From G958296245 sp963664035 (GTDB lineage: Bacteria; Chloroflexota; Dehalococcoidia; Lucifugimonadales; G958296245), in contig OY760867.2 of the NCBI GenBank assembly GCA_963664035.2, positions 2,790,001 to 2,854,000 on the forward strand: a DNA stretch of 64,000 nt. Reading direction: 5' to 3'. The notes under the pieces were generated by a model. It was not told the origin of the DNA, did not search any database, and worked only from the letters and a program-made list of their open reading frames with translations. The stretch's first letter is position 1; the number at the start of each line of letters is the position of its first letter. Shown in pieces: positions 15,296 through 23,644 of the stretch. A program made the translations under genes and the position numbers.

Positions 15296-15605
15296 GCTAA
15301 CCGTGCTCGTAAGATTACGTCAAGACTATTCAGCCCCTTTTCTCGGACAATTCCGAAAGCCTGAAAATAGCACAGATGGCTTTTCAGGAAGCCGGAATAG
15401 GATTTCAGGCCCAAAATCCCCCACGTACATGGCGGTGACGCTCTACGGCAAGGGGGAGGGCTGGTTTGAAACCAGCCCCTACGGAATGCGCTGATAGCCC
15501 CTACGGGGTGATGGCCGATAGATATGGCGCTGAACCTGGAGGTGGGGGATTTGGGAGGCAGCGTTCGTTGACCCTCCGCATAGCCGGTGTTAGACTGGCG
15601 CGGCT
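15296..15605. other. Intergenic region with composite repeat
   Basis: 310 bases with no gene. 15411-15530 is the composite repeat described next. 15296-15410 is A+T-richer and probably holds the divergent HTH-gene promoter; no clear hexamer pair was found. Confidence 0.5.
15411..15530. repeat. Composite dispersed repeat: host unit interrupted by palindromic repeat copy 2
   Basis: ATGGCGGTGACGCTCTACGG and the bases just after it (15429-15454) are an exact inverted match to 47926-47951. The palindrome GGGCTGGTTT-G-AAACCAGCCC (15458-15478) with tail CTACGGAATGCGCTGA follows, then GGGTGATGG...ATATGGCGC, which again matches the other copy. At 47900-47950 the two outer parts are joined without the palindrome. 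Confidence 0.8.
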
Positions 15606-16127
15606 ATGGACAGAGCGCTCCGCAGGCCCGCCTCGCCTTACGACGTCGTGAAAGCGGTGCGGCGCAACCACGGCATAGAGCACGGGACCGTAGCCGTGCT
15701 GCTGGAGCGGGGCGTCCTACCCCCCATGGGGGGTAACGCGACTCCCGGCGGGTTCTACATCTACAGCAGGGCCTCCGTGGACCAGGTGGAGTCGGCGGCG
15801 ATGGAGGCGTTGTCGCGGATGGCCGCGGGAGAGCGCGACCTGGCGGTCTCGCCCTACTGCGGGACGAACCTGGTCGTGAGCGCCCTGGTCGCGGCGGCGG
15901 TCTCCTACCTGGTGGCGCGGGCCTCAGGGAGCAGCAGGCCGACCTTCTCCGCGCTGCTGTGGGGAGCGATGGCCTCAGCCGTCTTCGCGAGGCCGCTGGG
16001 GGCGCTGGTGCAGCGGCACTGCACTACCCTACCGGACGTCGAGGGCGTGGAAATCGTCTCCGTCACACGCTATCGCCTTGGGCCGCTGGCCATCCACAGG
16101 TTCGAAACGGCGGGCGCGGCAGGGTAA
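15606..16127 (+). CDS. DUF6391 family membrane protein
   Basis: 173 residues. Family features are RRNHGIEHGTVAVLLER near the N-terminus, GGFYIYS, EALSRMAAGERDLAVSPYCGTN in the middle, and two hydrophobic segments (about residues 95-115 and 120-145) that look membrane-spanning. The function of the family is not known; conserved His and Cys residues (NHGIEH, PYCGTN) could bind a metal. The start ATG is preceded by GCGCGGCT, a weak ribosome site, but the N-terminus fits the family. Confidence 0.75.
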   Translation: MDRALRRPASPYDVVKAVRRNHGIEHGTVAVLLERGVLPPMGGNATPGGFYIYSRASVDQVESAAMEALSRMAAGERDLAVSPYCGTNLVVSALVAAAVSYLVARASGSSRPTFSALLWGAMASAVFARPLGALVQRHCTTLPDVEGVEIVSVTRYRLGPLAIHRFETAGAAG

Positions 16128-16178
16128 GCCGGAGAGCCTCCAGCCGGGGGCGCGGGCCAGGGGTAGTCGTCGATGCGG

Positions 16179-16970
16179 CTATTCTTCCGGCTGCTGCCGG
16201 GAAAGCCGCTCCTCCAGCAGCCTTAGCCGTGCCTTCGTGTCTTCGTGGGCGGCACGCTCAGTCTCACGGGCTGCCCTCTCAGCCTCCAGGGCTGCCCGCT
16301 CGACCTCCAAGGCTGTCCGCGTCGTCTCATGGGCGGTACTCTCCTCACCCAAGTTCCTGACGTACGTCCCGGTGGAGGGGTCGTAGAAGATGAGCCGGCC
16401 GGCGGCCCAGCACAGGCTCAGGTTGAGAACAGGGCTGTAGCCCTTCAGCACGCCGTCCGGCTCCGTCGTCAACTCCAGCGGCCGGTACTCGTCGCCCGCG
16501 AGCACGTCGCCGGCCAGCGCGTCGCCGTGGTAGTCGCCGCCGGTCGGATCGAACCGCCAGTACTCGCCGATGCCGATGCGGGCATACACGGCCCGTTTCT
16601 CCACGGTGTCCTGCCGGCCCGTGCTCTCCGATCCGACCTCCAGCACGAAGTCCGGCGTCTTGCCCGCCTCCCACGGCAGGTAGAGCCTGCGAGCGCGAAT
16701 GGCCGCCGCGTCCACCCCGAAGGCGATGTAGCAGTCGGGCGATACCCGGACGTTCAGGTCGTTTGGGTCGTAGCAGATGAAGGTGTTGCTGCTGAGGAAT
16801 ACGTCCGGGACGCGCCCGAAGTTGGTGAACCGGTACGAAAGGACGTGTAGGAACTCCTGTATGGGCAGGTCTTGTTGCATGGCGTCAGGCAGCGGGCCGG
16901 GGTCCGGGTCGAATGAGATCGACTCCTCTATCGCAGTCGGCTGGCGGTTGTATGGCAGGGTAGTGGTCAT
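16179..16970 (-). CDS. Uma2 family putative endonuclease with C-terminal coiled coil
   Basis: 263 residues from Met at 16970. The PD-(D/E)XK core of Uma2 proteins is visible: RVSPDCYIAFGVD, then TPDFVLEVGSESTGRQD and EKRAVYARIGIGEYWRFD. After residue 210 comes a Glu/Arg/Ala-rich heptad helix (EVERAALEAERAARETERAA), common in this family. The biological role of Uma2 is unknown; such genes are often expanded in cyanobacteria and Chloroflexota. A start further upstream would run into the next gene. Confidence 0.88.
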   Translation of the reverse strand: MTTTLPYNRQPTAIEESISFDPDPGPLPDAMQQDLPIQEFLHVLSYRFTNFGRVPDVFLSSNTFICYDPNDLNVRVSPDCYIAFGVDAAAIRARRLYLPWEAGKTPDFVLEVGSESTGRQDTVEKRAVYARIGIGEYWRFDPTGGDYHGDALAGDVLAGDEYRPLELTTEPDGVLKGYSPVLNLSLCWAAGRLIFYDPSTGTYVRNLGEESTAHETTRTALEVERAALEAERAARETERAAHEDTKARLRLLEERLSRQQPEE

Positions 16971-17031
16971 AGCATAGCCCTCGGCGACGTTCGACACATT
17001 GACTTCAGCCTTGTACCGGCAGTTTAGCTGC

Positions 17032-17775
17032 CTACTCGGGCTGGAGCTCTCGGCGCTGAATGCTATAGAGCTGGGCGTTTCCCTGATCGATCCGGTGCTG
17101 AGCGTCCTGCAGGATGTCAACGCCGGCGACTACAGGACAAGAAGGGAGTCCCGTGTATCTCTGCAAGTAGGAAGCGTTCCTCGCCGCCCTGGCTACGTCA
17201 CGGCCGTTGACCGTAAACGAGGCCTCTACCGCGATATATCCCGGCTGATTGTCGGGATTCATCACGTGCAGGACCATGTCGGCATTCTTGAAGCTCTGCA
17301 CGTCGTTGTGAGGCTCGCCATATGCCTCCGCGACCTTGGCGAAACCAAGGAGGACTCCTCGAGGAACTTCCGCAATGAGTTGGGAATCCAGAGCATCGGC
17401 GATCAAGGCGGGGATGCGGAGCATCGCGCTACGGGCATGTCCCCCCTTGACCTCGGCGATGTCGTCTGTAAGGCCGTCAACCTTGTCAGTGAGTCCATCC
17501 ATCCTGTCGGTGAGTCCATCCACCCTGTTAGTGAGTCCATCCACCCTGTCAGTGAGTCCATCCACCCTGGTGCTCAGGCCAGTGAACTTGGAGTTCAGGT
17601 CAGTGATCCCTTCTGCCATCACCTTATATGCCGCAGCCGACGCCTCTTGCGCCTTGACGACATACTGCAGAGAGAGATTCTGAGCATCCACTTGGGCCTT
17701 TAGACCGTCGAAGCTCTTTTGCAAAGCGGAGATGGCTTCGAGGACCCCGGGGGTTCCGTCAGATGGAGTTGTCAT
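17032..17775 (-). CDS. Coiled-coil protein with C-terminal nuclease-like domain (paralogue of 52245-53054)
   Basis: 247 residues. Residues about 65-110 are near-perfect heptads TDRVDGL repeated six times, a trimeric-looking coiled coil. The C-terminal 110 residues include NADMVLHVM ... YIAVEASFTVNGRDVARAARNASYL, which aligns with ADLIMEVT ... YLAVEVSFTANGRDTTRAGRNASFL in the paralogue. The D...E-x-S spacing resembles a restriction-like fold, but the catalytic Lys is not obvious. TACAAT stands 7 bases before the ATG, so a leaderless mRNA is possible. Function unknown. Confidence 0.7.
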   Translation of the reverse strand: MTTPSDGTPGVLEAISALQKSFDGLKAQVDAQNLSLQYVVKAQEASAAAYKVMAEGITDLNSKFTGLSTRVDGLTDRVDGLTNRVDGLTDRMDGLTDKVDGLTDDIAEVKGGHARSAMLRIPALIADALDSQLIAEVPRGVLLGFAKVAEAYGEPHNDVQSFKNADMVLHVMNPDNQPGYIAVEASFTVNGRDVARAARNASYLQRYTGLPSCPVVAGVDILQDAQHRIDQGNAQLYSIQRRELQPE

Positions 17776-17845
17776 GAGAGTGATTGTATCATAGGTGTTG
17801 CCTCAGAACCGGCGGCTTCGCACAGCCCGCCTAGGTCGATAGCGA

Positions 17846-20578
17846 TCAGGGGCCATCTACCTCGTAGCGCACCTCGATCCTCGCGACCCTTGGAGTGCGT
17901 CCGCCGTTGACCGCGCCCAGGGCCAGCCGGTACTGCGCCCAGCGACCGGGGGCGGACGTGGGCTCGCCGTCCTGGAGCCAGCCGCCGGGCCAGGGTTCGC
18001 GCTCCAGGCGTTGGGCGGTATCCGCGGTCCTCAGTTGCGCCTTCACCCACGTCTTGGCGGGAACGTCGGCGCGCCACGAGACGGAGGTTGCGCGCGCGCC
18101 GTGGGGCAGCTCGAAGGGGGTCGATACGTAGTACTCCTCCGGGCCGCCGTCCGCGGCGTTGGAGACCGGGGCCGCGGACATGCCGTGCGGCCCCTGGCTG
18201 GGCAGCTTGGTCGTCCTCTCCTTGGAGAAGCCTTCGGGGCCGTTCCACCAGACCTCCGAGTAGGCCACCTGGTCGCCCCAGACCTTGTGATTGGCGACGG
18301 CAAGGTCGGTCCAGCCGTCCTCGTCGAAGTCGGCGGCCATGCAGCCGGTCGCCGAGTGGGTGAACAGCGGTGTGCGGTCCGCTGTGGAAAATCCCCTGCC
18401 CTCGCGGTTCCAATAGACGTAGGAGTCGAGGTCGCGGACCCTGCCGTCGGCGTAGGAGCATACGAACAGGTCCGGCAGGCCGTTGTTGTTGAAGTCGGCG
18501 ACGCTCATGGCGTTGACGTGATTGGCGGGCAGCATCGTCTTGCGGTCGTCGCTGAGGCCGTCGGGGCCGTTCCAGTAGATGTACGCGAACGAGTCGTGCG
18601 GCCCGTCGGGCGAGGTCTGCGCGCCGCCCAGGATCAGGTCGAGGTAGCCGTTGCCCGTCAGGTCCGCGGCGCGGGCGCTCATGGTGTTGAAGGCCGCCAG
18701 GAGCTGGACGCGCTCCATGCTGTACCCGTCCGGCCCGCCCCACATGACCAAGCACCGCTCGTGCCCGTTGCCCTGCGGCGCGACGATGTCCAACCAGCCG
18801 TCGTTGTCCAGGTCCGCCAGCGCCAGCCACAGGCAGTAGTCGTATACTACGCCGTCGCGCTCCATGCGGATGCGCTGGGGGTTGGCGGCGTCGAGGCCGT
18901 CCGGCCCGCCGCGGAATATGAGCATGTCCGGGTTGTAGTAGCCCGTCACGACGAAATCGAGATAGCCGTCGCGGTCGAGGTCGCCGACGGCGCCGCCGTG
19001 CGCGTGACTGGTGGGCAGGACTATGCTGGGGTCCCTGGGGAAGCCGTCCGCGCCGGACAGGTATACGAATGCGCCGGGGTCGCGGCTCTCGCAGTTGTGG
19101 GCGCTGTTGGCCAGTACGAGGTCCACGAGGCCGTCGTCGTTCAGGTCGCAGCAGACGGCCTCGACGGCCCCCACGCCGCGCACCTGCTCGCTGCGCTCCG
19201 GGGAGAAGCCGCCGGGGCCGCCGTAGTATATGGTCGGGCTGACCTCGAATATCTTGCGGCTGTAGTGGTTTACGAAGAGCAGGTCCGGGGAGCCTCCGTC
19301 CGGCGGCCTGACAGGGAAGGCGCGGCGCGGGTCGTAGGCCTCGAGCGCCGCCGGCGGGTCGATGGCCCGGTCGCGCGCTCCGCGGTAGATGAAGGAGTCG
19401 GTCGTGAAAGACTCGTCGGTGTGGCACTGGCACAGCACCACGTCGTCCAGGCCGTCCGCGTCGAAGTCGGCTACCACGACGTCGCAGGCGCGGTTGCTGG
19501 CGAGCATCGTCCGCCTGTCCCGGTCGAAGCCGGACTCGCCGCCCCAGTATATCCACGAGCGCTCCCCTTCCCCGTGCGGCTGCCGCGCGGCAACCACGAG
19601 ATCATCGAAGCCGTCGCCGTCCACGTCGCCGACCGCGGCCGCCATGGCCCGCGGGCAGTCGAGCGCGATGGGGCTGCCGACGGCACGGCCGGGCAGGACC
19701 GGCACGAGCGATACGGAGCGGTGTCGTGCCACGAAGACGTGTGGGCCGTCTCGCAGGCGCAGCACCCTCACCAGGGCCGGCGCGTCCCGGTTGTACTCGG
19801 AGTGCAGCGCCTCCCTCGCCTCCTCCTCCGTGCCCAGGTCCGGCTCGTCCAGCGCCACGGGGAGAGGCGTGCTGACGCCCGGGCCGATGCCTTCGGGGCC
19901 GCCCCAGTAGACGGCAACGGTCCCGTCCGACGCGCGGACCACCACGTCGGCGTAGCCGTCGCCGTCGATGTCGTCCGCGTCGATCTGGCTCGCCGTGATG
20001 GGGAGGTCGACGAATCGCTTGGGCTCCAGGCCCAGCTCGGCCTGGTAGAAGACTCGGAGCTTGCCGTCGGACTTCCCGCTTGCCAGTCCGCAGACCATGG
20101 CGAGGTCGGGGCGCCCGTCGCCGTCGAAGTCGCCGGCGGCGATGGAGACGCACGCCGGGGCGGGTAGGAGCTGGTGGCGGCGCTCGCTGTACCCGTCGGG
20201 GCCGCCGTAGTATACGAAGGCGTTGAGGTCGCCCCGGGCGCCGTTGTGGAGCATCCCGATGACGATGTCGTCGTAGCCGTCGCCGTTGAGGTCGGCCGCC
20301 GCGCCGGACCATGCGCCGTCGGACGGCAACTCGGTACGGGAAGCCTGCCCCAGCGGGTCGCGGTACAGGAAGGACGGCGGCTGCTCGCCGTGGGGCTGGC
20401 TGTTGCAGATGACCAGGTCGACGTAGCCGTCGCGGTCGAGGTCGTACTGGTGGATGCGCTGCAGCACGCCCGCGCGGGAGACGTAGATGTTCTGCCCGCC
20501 GTTGCCGAATGCGCCCCGGCGGAAGGCGTCGAACCCCTCGGTGACCACGACACCGCTGCTCGTCATGATAGGCTGCAC
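17846..20578 (-). CDS. FG-GAP/VCBS repeat beta-propeller protein
   Basis: 910 residues. About 14 repeats carry calcium-loop sequences such as DLDRDGYVDLV, DLNGDGYDDIVIG, DFDGDGRPDLA and DVDGDGFDDLV, each followed by a YWGGPEG or YYGGPDG strand. This is the FG-GAP pattern of integrin-alpha-like propellers; 14 repeats would make two seven-bladed propellers. A C-terminal 100-residue domain (TSVSWRADVPAKTWVKAQLRT) looks like a carbohydrate-binding sandwich. No signal peptide is seen, which is odd for a calcium-type protein. The start could be Met-1 or Met-5. Confidence 0.85.
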   Translation of the reverse strand: MQPIMTSSGVVVTEGFDAFRRGAFGNGGQNIYVSRAGVLQRIHQYDLDRDGYVDLVICNSQPHGEQPPSFLYRDPLGQASRTELPSDGAWSGAAADLNGDGYDDIVIGMLHNGARGDLNAFVYYGGPDGYSERRHQLLPAPACVSIAAGDFDGDGRPDLAMVCGLASGKSDGKLRVFYQAELGLEPKRFVDLPITASQIDADDIDGDGYADVVVRASDGTVAVYWGGPEGIGPGVSTPLPVALDEPDLGTEEEAREALHSEYNRDAPALVRVLRLRDGPHVFVARHRSVSLVPVLPGRAVGSPIALDCPRAMAAAVGDVDGDGFDDLVVAARQPHGEGERSWIYWGGESGFDRDRRTMLASNRACDVVVADFDADGLDDVVLCQCHTDESFTTDSFIYRGARDRAIDPPAALEAYDPRRAFPVRPPDGGSPDLLFVNHYSRKIFEVSPTIYYGGPGGFSPERSEQVRGVGAVEAVCCDLNDDGLVDLVLANSAHNCESRDPGAFVYLSGADGFPRDPSIVLPTSHAHGGAVGDLDRDGYLDFVVTGYYNPDMLIFRGGPDGLDAANPQRIRMERDGVVYDYCLWLALADLDNDGWLDIVAPQGNGHERCLVMWGGPDGYSMERVQLLAAFNTMSARAADLTGNGYLDLILGGAQTSPDGPHDSFAYIYWNGPDGLSDDRKTMLPANHVNAMSVADFNNNGLPDLFVCSYADGRVRDLDSYVYWNREGRGFSTADRTPLFTHSATGCMAADFDEDGWTDLAVANHKVWGDQVAYSEVWWNGPEGFSKERTTKLPSQGPHGMSAAPVSNAADGGPEEYYVSTPFELPHGARATSVSWRADVPAKTWVKAQLRTADTAQRLEREPWPGGWLQDGEPTSAPGRWAQYRLALGAVNGGRTPRVARIEVRYEVDGP

Positions 20579-20643
20579 CCCAGTCCGAAGCTGTGGGCAT
20601 TGTAGTACTTTGGGGTCTGCCCCGCATCAAACCGCGAGGGTCG

Positions 20644-20673
20644 TTGACCGCCTTTCGCTGGCGTTGCTACACT
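20644..20673 (+). promoter_or_regulatory. Promoter of the tRNA-Arg gene
   Basis: TTGACC (20644-20649), 18 bases, TACACT (20668-20673). The expected start lies about 5 bases ahead of the mature tRNA. Confidence 0.6.
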
Positions 20674-20684
20674 GGTCAGGCAGC

Positions 20685-20760
20685 GTCCCTGTAGCTCAGT
20701 GGATAGAGCGGCTGCCTTCTAAGCAGCGGGTCGCGGGTTCGAATCCTGCCAGGGACGCCA
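20685..20760 (+). tRNA. tRNA-Arg (anticodon UCU), CCA encoded
   Basis: The acceptor stem GTCCCTG pairs with CAGGGAC, followed by discriminator G and an encoded CCA. The D arm is GCTC...GAGC, the anticodon stem GCTGC/GCAGC with loop CTTCTAA gives TCT, and the T arm is GCGGG-TTCGAAT-CCTGC. It reads AGA (and possibly AGG) codons. Confidence 0.97.
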
Positions 20761-20849
20761 CTTTGCCCCTGCGCCTTGTCCAACGATGGACGCGGTTGGA
20801 CTCTGCTGATACAGTAGCATTAAGCGCACCGCGCAGGGGAGATTGTCGA

Positions 20850-21152
20850 ATGACCACAGACAGCCGGTTGGGAGTTCTCGAAGGGCGCGTCGACGAACAG
20901 GCCGCTGCCGTAGCGGAGTTGCGGGCCGACATCCGAGACCTGCGGTCAGACCTGCGGGACGGGCTGGCAGATGTGCGGGAAGAGATGAGATCTGGGCTGG
21001 CCTACGTGCGGGCTGAGCTGGCCGACGTGCGGGCTGAGCTGGCCGCAGTCAACGGCCGCATCGATCGACTATACCTTGCCGTGCTCACCGTCGGCGCGGG
21101 CGTTGGGGCTGCCCAGGTTGGACTACTTGTGACGCTCATTCTCAGGACGTGA
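20850..21152 (+). CDS. Small coiled-coil protein with C-terminal membrane segment
   Basis: 100 residues. Residues 1-75 are heptads (LEGRVDEQAAAVAELRADIRD and similar, then VRAELADVRAELAAVNGRID); residues 76-98 are hydrophobic (LYLAVLTVGAGVGAAQVGLLV). GCGCAGGGGAGA upstream of the ATG is a good ribosome site. It is a tail-anchored coiled coil, perhaps a membrane tether; no family name is recognised. The gene lies behind the tRNA on the same strand. Confidence 0.65.
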   Translation: MTTDSRLGVLEGRVDEQAAAVAELRADIRDLRSDLRDGLADVREEMRSGLAYVRAELADVRAELAAVNGRIDRLYLAVLTVGAGVGAAQVGLLVTLILRT

Positions 21153-21305
21153 GGAGACTTGGGAAGGCACACCGCAACCTCCCACTTCGGCGGCGTCCAC
21201 CAATAGCGTAGTCGTAGGCGCGGGTGGCAGGGATTACGGGCACCCGGCTGAAGAAAGGTTGTAACGATGTCACCATCAACGCATATGCTGACTCTTCCTG
21301 GCGCC

Positions 21306-21749
21306 ATGATTCAACGGGGGTTCTGGTTGTACGTGTGGAAGATCGAGTCTCCCTCTGGCGAATTGCTGCTATACGTCGGACGCACAGGGGATACTTCATC
21401 ACGTAATGCAGCAGCGCCATTCACACGCATGGGTCAGCACTTGGGGAAGAATAGGAACGAAAACATGATCCGCCAGCACTTAGAGAAACGCCACATTCTG
21501 CCGGAGGATTGTGGGTCTTTCGTCCTGATCTCACATGGGCCACTGTTCCCCGAGGCGCAGGACATGCCTGAGCACAAGAGGCGGCGAGACAAGGTTGCAG
21601 CCTTGGAACGCAAGCTTGCCGAGACGCTGGAGTGTGTCGGATATGACGTGCTGAACAAGGTCAGGAGTAGGCATCAACACGATGACAGTCTTTGGCCCAC
21701 TATACGCAGCGCGTTTGCAGATCACTTTCCAATGTTGAAGCTGCCTTGA
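21306..21749 (+). CDS. GIY-YIG-like nuclease domain protein
   Basis: 147 residues. FWLYVWKI ... LLYVGRTGDT ... RMGQHLGKN has the order of GIY-YIG nucleases: the first Tyr strand, a Y-V-G strand, then an Arg and a helix. The second motif reads YVG rather than YIG. The rest is basic and helical (KRRRDKVAALERKLAETL). The substrate is unknown; it could be a stand-alone nuclease related to defence genes. The start is the ATG ahead of the first conserved strand. Confidence 0.55.
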   Translation: MIQRGFWLYVWKIESPSGELLLYVGRTGDTSSRNAAAPFTRMGQHLGKNRNENMIRQHLEKRHILPEDCGSFVLISHGPLFPEAQDMPEHKRRRDKVAALERKLAETLECVGYDVLNKVRSRHQHDDSLWPTIRSAFADHFPMLKLP

Positions 21750-21910
21750 GGATGGATGCGGGTCGCCGGGAGGCTCTGACCGATCGGACTCGCCGCCTTC
21801 CTCAGCCTGAGGGACCGTTCACTCCGAACCTCTTCGCACTAGGGTGCTCGTCTCCGACCAGCCTCTCGGCAGCTATAATTGGGGCCGAACCCTGTAGGAG
21901 AAGCCCAACC

Positions 21911-23083
21911 ATGGACATTGAGGCAGTCACGGATAGCGCGCAGGAGCACCTGCGTACGGCTGGCGTGGACGGCTGGCTGCTCTATGACTACCGTGGGATG
22001 AACCCGATCTTCTGGGATACGGTCGGGGCCATCGACAACGTTACCCGCCCCTGCTGGCTGTGGGTTCCCGCCGAGGGCGAGCCGGAGTTGCTCGTGAGCT
22101 ACGTCGACCAGGGCCGCTTCGGCCACCTGGGCATACCTACGAGGCTGTTCGTCAGCCGCGCGGACATGCTCGCTCGACTCGGGGAGATGCTCGACGGCGC
22201 TAGGCGCGTCGCTATGGAGTACTCGGCGGAGGGCGCGCTGCCGAGGGTGTCCAGGGTGGACGGCGGCACGTTGGAGTTGGTGCGCGCTCTCGGGGCCGAG
22301 GTCGTATCCTCCGCGGACACGGTGCAGTTCGCCACGCAGCGTTGGAGCGAGTCGCAGCTCCGGTCGCACCTCGTCGCCGCCGGCAAGCTGACCCGGATAG
22401 TCGGAGAGGCGTTCGCCTACGTCGGCGACAGGCTGGCGACCGGGCCGACGGAGTACGACGTTGCGGAGTTCATTCGCGACCGCTTCCGCGAAGAAAGCCT
22501 GGTGGTGACGGACGGGCCGGTCGTCGCGGCCAACGAGCACGCCTCCGACCCTCACTTCGAGCCTACGCGCCGTAACGCGGTGCCGATACGAGGCGGAGAC
22601 TGGGTGCTGATCGACCTCTGGTCGAGGGTCGACGGCGAGGACTCGATGTTCGCGGACATCACGTGGACGGCCTACGTCGGCGAGCGCGTCCCGCCGGAGC
22701 ACCAAGCCGTCTTCGACGCCGTGACCGGGGGACGGGACGCGGCCGTCGAGGCTATCGGGAGGGCGTTCGCCCAGGGGCGCACGCTCCAGGGCTGGGAGGT
22801 CGACGCGGTGGCCAGGGAGTACATCTCGGCCGCCGGCTACGGGGACTACTTCAGCCACCGCCTCGGGCACAGCCTTGGGCGTGAGGTACACGGCAACGCG
22901 GTGAACCTGGACGGCTGGGAGACCAGGGACACGAGGCCGCTCATTCCCGGCGTCGCCGTCACCATCGAGCCGGGCGTCTACCTGCCCGCATTCGGCGTCC
23001 GCTCGGAGATCGACGTCTTCATCGCCCCTACCGGCCCCCACATAACCACGGAGCCGCAGCGCGAAGTCGTCAGAATAGTGTAG
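21911..23083 (+). CDS. M24-family aminopeptidase (Xaa-Pro peptidase/creatinase fold)
   Basis: 390 residues. An N-terminal creatinase-like domain (residues 1-150) and a C-terminal pita-bread domain. Metal ligands are DLWSRVDGEDSMFADIT (two Asp), the His in HRLGHSLG, Glu in TIEPGVYLP and Glu in VRSEIDVFI. It hydrolyses peptides with proline at the second position, or a related substrate; which cannot be said. The start is set by TGGACATTGAGGC after GTAGGAGAAG; TATAAT at 21874 is a possible -10. GNAT and HAD genes follow closely on the same strand. Confidence 0.88.
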   Translation: MDIEAVTDSAQEHLRTAGVDGWLLYDYRGMNPIFWDTVGAIDNVTRPCWLWVPAEGEPELLVSYVDQGRFGHLGIPTRLFVSRADMLARLGEMLDGARRVAMEYSAEGALPRVSRVDGGTLELVRALGAEVVSSADTVQFATQRWSESQLRSHLVAAGKLTRIVGEAFAYVGDRLATGPTEYDVAEFIRDRFREESLVVTDGPVVAANEHASDPHFEPTRRNAVPIRGGDWVLIDLWSRVDGEDSMFADITWTAYVGERVPPEHQAVFDAVTGGRDAAVEAIGRAFAQGRTLQGWEVDAVAREYISAAGYGDYFSHRLGHSLGREVHGNAVNLDGWETRDTRPLIPGVAVTIEPGVYLPAFGVRSEIDVFIAPTGPHITTEPQREVVRIV

Positions 23084-23099
23084 CGCTTCCCTTCCGCCC

Positions 23100-23594
23100 T
23101 TGGCCGTTACCACCTACTACCTCGAAATGATGGCTGAGGGCGAACTGCGCCGGTCGTCCAGGGAGTCGGCAGATATAGCGGTGGAACGGCAGGATGTCCC
23201 CGACGCGGTGCTGGGCCGGTACCTGTACGGGGCGGTCGGGCGGGACTACGAGTGGACGGACCGGAGCCGGTGGAGCGACGCGCAATGGCTGGAGCGGCTG
23301 GGCCTGCCCAACGTGGAGACGTGGGTGGCCTACGAGGGGGAGGCGATGGCCGGCTACTTCGAGCTGGCCATGGACGAGGAACGTAACGTGGAGATCGCCT
23401 ACTTCGGCCTGCTGCCCGGGTACGTCGGGCGCGGGATCGGCGGGCGCCTGCTCACGATAGCCGCGCGGCGAGCCTGGGACATGGGCGCGTCCAGGGTATG
23501 GCTCCATACGTGTACCAGGGACCACTCTCACTCGCTGGCTAACTACAAGGCGCGTGGATTCCGCGTGTTCAAGCAAGAGGCGTTGGAGCAATGA
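23100..23594 (+). CDS. GNAT family N-acetyltransferase
   Basis: 164 residues, starting with TTG only 16 bases after the M24 gene. The acetyl-CoA motif is YFGLLPGYVGRGIGGRLLTIAA (V/I-x-x-x-x-Q/R-x-x-G-x-G/A form: GYVGRGIGG), followed by the C-terminal NYKARGFRVFK motif. The acceptor is unknown. No strong ribosome site lies ahead of the TTG, so coupling to the upstream gene is likely. Confidence 0.88.
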   Translation: MAVTTYYLEMMAEGELRRSSRESADIAVERQDVPDAVLGRYLYGAVGRDYEWTDRSRWSDAQWLERLGLPNVETWVAYEGEAMAGYFELAMDEERNVEIAYFGLLPGYVGRGIGGRLLTIAARRAWDMGASRVWLHTCTRDHSHSLANYKARGFRVFKQEALEQ

Positions 23595-23644
23595 TCCAGC
23601 CCATGAAGGCGTTTCAACGAGATACGAGATGGGGGGGGTAGCCT

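Noticed and set aside
18011..20167. 718-residue plus-strand frame opposite the FG-GAP gene
   Set aside because: It is antisense to a clear repeat-domain protein; its composition (Val/Ala/Arg-rich, no domains) is that of a shadow in high-GC DNA.
20487..20849. N-terminal extension of the small coiled-coil membrane protein
   Set aside because: The upstream part of this frame runs through the tRNA-Arg gene and its promoter; the ATG at 20850 has a good ribosome site.
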